NCBI GenBank assembly: GCA_031279395.1
Contig: JAITIO010000039.1
Coordinates: 1 to 25,624, forward strand
DNA: 25,624 nt
Origin: Puniceicoccales bacterium
GTDB lineage: Bacteria > Verrucomicrobiota > Verrucomicrobiia > Opitutales > JAIRKQ01
Direction: 5' to 3'
Shown here: positions 23,033 to 25,624 of the stretch, in pieces
How positions within the stretch are numbered: position 1 is the stretch's first letter
Layout: every line of letters starts with the position of its first letter
Notes under the pieces: model-generated
Seen by the model: only the letters and a program-made list of their open reading frames with translations
What the model was told of the DNA's origin: nothing
The model's database searches: none
Translations under genes and position numbers: made by a program

Positions 23033-24460
23033 TTACTCAATGTATTGATTAGCCATTATTGCTGGTTTATTGGCTAGTTGTTTCCACCTTGCTAGAAAAT
23101 CATACTTGTTATCCGCAAACATCGGACTTATTTCGATGTCGAAGGGTGGCAGTCCGTTGGCATCCGTTGGAATGTCCGTTCCTGCGGCCAACAACCAGCT
23201 GGTAAAAAGCTTCACTTGGTCCTGCAAGCAAGTTTTCAACGAATCCAGCCCATCCATGTTTTTTATGGGACTAAAATTGGACAATCTGTCGCTTTCCAGG
23301 ACAATAGTCCTTTCGGCAAAAGGTAAAACGTCAAATATAAACATTTCTAGTTTTAGTCCATTGGCTACCTGGGGAACCATAGGCTCACCAAGCGAATTTA
23401 TGGTCGGAACAATCTTTTGGGCAATGTGATAGGGAATTTCAGAATGAATATCCTTACCATTAAATTGTTTTGTAAATTGAACATCCAGTAGGTGTATGCC
23501 TGTGTTACCCGCACAAAATACAAGATTCCCCGTCGCATCCCGCAGCATGGCCTGTTCTTTTGGTAAATCGGAATATTCGACGACACAGCTTTTGCCCTTT
23601 TTTTCGCAGAAGACTCCAACCTTTTCTTCCGGATATAACTTACGAACCATCCGAGAAGATACCTGAGATTGATTTTTTACGTGGGACCCGATAAGGTATG
23701 GATCGATGCTCCTGGCGAGTGGGTTGTCAATCTGAAAATAGCTTATGATTTCGATACCCAAGTTTTCTAACATTGTGAGTAAACCCGACCGACCGAGAGC
23801 TTTTAAGGCTCCACCGTGCCCATCTGCATGCATGGCAATTTTACTCCTCGTTTCCATGATAAATTTTCCATCATTGGTAATCGCCGGCATCTGCCCTTGC
23901 TTAACAAAATGTATATTCCCAACTCCAAAGGAATCATTCTTTCCGAAGAATTCCATGGTCTCATTGTGGGTTCGTTCACTCGTCATTATTATCCAAGGGA
24001 TTGGAGCTTCATACTTTCGCTCAGTAGCTTTTATCTTTTCGGCAAAGATTTGAAAGAGTGATTTTTTTTTCAGCGGCGTTGCTTGTAGTACACCTTTAGG
24101 AACTGCACAACCTAGGCGCGTCCCTTCGCCTCCTGCCACCGTAAATGCTGCAACTTTACCAGCCCTTATGGTTTGTTCTCCGATGACTATGGTCTCTTTA
24201 CACTTTTGCCAATCGACTTCGGAATTCGGGAATTTTATGAACTTGGCAGGGGCTATACTTGAGGCATGTTTATCCAATTGAGAATTTTTATGGAGGACAT
24301 TTTCTATGATTTGGGATATATAATCTAAATTTAAACTTTTGGCCTGCTGCAACAGCTGTAATTGTTCTTCGCTGGAAAGAATTTCCCAAAATTTGAAAAC
24401 ATGTTCCTGTCCATGTTCGCAAAACTGCAATCTTAACTCTTTGGCTTGTTTATCGGTCAT
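23033..24460 (-). CDS. UDP-N-acetylglucosamine/UTP-sugar pyrophosphorylase, eukaryotic UAP1-like family
   Basis: This nucleotidyltransferase joins UTP and a sugar 1-phosphate (GlcNAc-1-P or glucose-1-P) to give UDP-sugar and pyrophosphate in the cytosol. The 475-residue protein is of the UDPGP/UAP1 class rather than the shorter bacterial GlmU or GalU types. The nucleotide-binding loop is TVAGGEGTRLGCAVPKGV (107-124), followed by IIMTSERTHNETMEFF, FVKQGQMPAI, DGHGGALKAL, the metal-site region SYFQIDNPLA, and KLEMFIFDVLPFAE. UAP1-type motifs favour UDP-GlcNAc synthesis for peptidoglycan or LPS, but glucose or other sugars are not excluded. It starts 6 nt after the division-protein gene with GAGG upstream, so the two are probably co-translated. 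Confidence 0.92.
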   Translation of the reverse strand: MTDKQAKELRLQFCEHGQEHVFKFWEILSSEEQLQLLQQAKSLNLDYISQIIENVLHKNSQLDKHASSIAPAKFIKFPNSEVDWQKCKETIVIGEQTIRAGKVAAFTVAGGEGTRLGCAVPKGVLQATPLKKKSLFQIFAEKIKATERKYEAPIPWIIMTSERTHNETMEFFGKNDSFGVGNIHFVKQGQMPAITNDGKFIMETRSKIAMHADGHGGALKALGRSGLLTMLENLGIEIISYFQIDNPLARSIDPYLIGSHVKNQSQVSSRMVRKLYPEEKVGVFCEKKGKSCVVEYSDLPKEQAMLRDATGNLVFCAGNTGIHLLDVQFTKQFNGKDIHSEIPYHIAQKIVPTINSLGEPMVPQVANGLKLEMFIFDVLPFAERTIVLESDRLSNFSPIKNMDGLDSLKTCLQDQVKLFTSWLLAAGTDIPTDANGLPPFDIEISPMFADNKYDFLARWKQLANKPAIMANQYIE

Positions 24461-24466
24461 ACCGTT

Positions 24467-24751
24467 CTAATCCTCAAATTTAAAAACTGTTTCCTTACCT
24501 TTTATGTAACCCGTTTTCTGATGGGTTATCTGTTTCATAAAATCTTTATCTGTCAGCATTTTTCGCATATGATCCTGCTTCAGAACAAATTGATTTTCCG
24601 CAGTTTGTCTTCTTTCAAATAAACTATTTAACTTTTTCGAAAGTCGAATTTCTTCATGTCTTGTGTCGATTAGTGACATTGTCAATTTGATATTGATAAA
24701 AGACAAAATCCCAAGAATAAACATGAGGATAACTTTCCGGCTAGTTTTCAT
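24467..24751 (-). CDS. DivIC/FtsB-like septum formation initiator
   Basis: This 94-residue bitopic protein has a short cytosolic basic start (MKTSRK), one membrane helix (about 7-27), then a polar coiled-coil stretch rich in Glu/Lys/Arg/Gln. It ends TGYIKGKETVFKFED, which resembles the LGYVRPGE.VYRF ending of FtsB/DivIC proteins that join the FtsQLB divisome complex. Size, topology and tail fit the family; the middle is too variable to confirm. It is the first gene of a two-gene minus-strand unit with the UDP-sugar pyrophosphorylase. The region to its right up to 24950 is AT-rich and should hold its promoter. Confidence 0.65.
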   Translation of the reverse strand: MKTSRKVILMFILGILSFINIKLTMSLIDTRHEEIRLSKKLNSLFERRQTAENQFVLKQDHMRKMLTDKDFMKQITHQKTGYIKGKETVFKFED

Positions 24752-24950
24752 TGCTACAAAATGCTGCCACGGTAAAAAAATATTAAAAAATTAAAAGACA
24801 AAAATATCATGGCTGGCGGTAATATTTAAATACATGCGGCCTCTTTATCTGCTTATGATAATAGCATTCCCTTTTGTCATGAGGAATAGGAAATTAATAA
24901 AGGCTAATTGTCTTGCAAGAAATTGAACAATTTTATACTCGCACGATGCA

Positions 24951-25624
24951 ATGGCATACATAGATTTGACCAATCAAACATTTCGGAAATTATCAAATAT
25001 TGAAGTATGCGGAAGGGCATTGGATATTTGTAAAGAGCTTGCCTATGCCGGTGCCAAACCATATTTTGTTGGTGGGTGTGTCAGAGATGCCATTCGAAGA
25101 AAGCAATTTTCAGACTTCGACATAGAAGTTTTTGGCATGTCGTTGGGCGATATTGAAAATATCCTGGCATCAAGATTTGCAATTGAAAAAATCGGAAAAT
25201 CCTTTTGTGTTCTCAAAATTCACGGCTTCCCCATCGATGTTTCCGTTCCACGTGCCGAAACGAAAATCGGAAACAAACATAGAGATTTTTCCGTTAATTT
25301 TCTTGGAAAATGCGATGTTAAAACCGCTGCCAGCCGCCGAGATTTTACCATAAATGCCATATATTTCGACGCCATGGATGAAAAAATTATCGACGAATTT
25401 GATGGATTAAAAGATCTGGATTTGGGCATATTGCGCCACGTTGGAGAAAAATTTTCCGAAGACCCTTTGAGAGTACTAAGAGGTATGCAATTTGCAGGAA
25501 GGTTCAACCTAAAGGCCGCCGAGGAAACTCTTTGCCTGTCTAAAGATTTATCTCCAGAAAGTCTTTCCAAAGAACGAATTTTTTCGGAGTGGGAAAAATT
25601 GGTATTATATTCCGAAACACCATC
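24951..25624 (+). CDS. cca: CCA-adding enzyme / poly(A) polymerase family, partial (3' end outside window)
   Basis: The frame is open from ATG 24951 to the window end (224 codons and 2 nt), so the C-terminal part is missing. The family adds CCA to tRNA 3' ends. The head-domain signatures are clear: PYFVGGCVRDAIRR (GG-x-VRD), DFDIEVFG (the two metal-binding aspartates), IDVSVPRAETKIGNKHRDFS, RRDFTINAIYFD and EDPLRVLRGMQFAGRF, then SKERIFSEW. These are class II nucleotidyltransferase motifs. Since the tRNA-Lys here already encodes CCA, repair is its likely role for that tRNA. The nearest -10-like hexamer TATACT (24934-24939) sits so close to the ATG that the mRNA would be nearly leaderless; no Shine-Dalgarno is seen. 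Confidence 0.93.
   Translation, partial: MAYIDLTNQTFRKLSNIEVCGRALDICKELAYAGAKPYFVGGCVRDAIRRKQFSDFDIEVFGMSLGDIENILASRFAIEKIGKSFCVLKIHGFPIDVSVPRAETKIGNKHRDFSVNFLGKCDVKTAASRRDFTINAIYFDAMDEKIIDEFDGLKDLDLGILRHVGEKFSEDPLRVLRGMQFAGRFNLKAAEETLCLSKDLSPESLSKERIFSEWEKLVLYSETP

Overview
The window reads as chromosomal DNA of an AT-rich, anaerobic, probably host-associated bacterium of the PVC superphylum (Verrucomicrobiota or Chlamydiota side). Four things point there: a 52-residue small basic protein of the type regarded as a PVC signature; a type III secretion needle-like protein (SctF) next to a tRNA-Lys gene; a eukaryotic-style UDP-sugar pyrophosphorylase; and a single-chain pyruvate:ferredoxin oxidoreductase typical of anaerobes. 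I cannot fix the class from this sequence alone.

Left end (1-3.3 kb): tRNA-Lys(CUU) on the minus strand, then a solitary plus-strand needle gene with a strong terminator. Next is a minus-strand cluster: small basic protein, a LysM/TPR-like lipoprotein, and a trailing open frame without a normal start. It is divergent from glyA, with a 20-bp inverted repeat between them.

Middle (3.3-18.4 kb): a long run of minus-strand genes. In transcription order these are tkt, an AsmA-like giant envelope protein, ruvB, a family-4-like uracil-DNA glycosylase, argS, a divergent DAACS-family transporter, nifJ, and an unrecognised 265-residue protein. Spacings are short for tkt/AsmA-like and for ruvB/udg (2 nt), so at least part of it is operonic. 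It joins central carbon and pyruvate metabolism, DNA repair and recombination, translation and amino-acid uptake. A 359-nt stretch upstream of tkt holds short minus-strand frames that look like a small gene or gene debris.

Right end (18.4-25.6 kb): a plus-strand alanine/glycine:cation symporter, then the conserved rpsO-pnp pair with hairpins before rpsO and before pnp. A convergent minus-strand pair follows: a DivIC/FtsB-like division protein upstream of a UDP-GlcNAc/UTP-sugar pyrophosphorylase, linking septation and envelope precursor supply. A CCA-adding enzyme gene starts at 24951 and runs off the window.

Most genes are ordinary core genes. The points most worth a second look are the solitary SctF gene, the unknown 265-residue protein (possible effector), the DAACS transporter that has lost most canonical ion- and substrate-binding residues, the glycosylase with a Trp in place of an iron-sulphur cysteine, and several short unexplained open frames in intergenic DNA. 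I see no CRISPR array, transposase, integrase or phage gene, and I did not find a convincing new multi-gene system.
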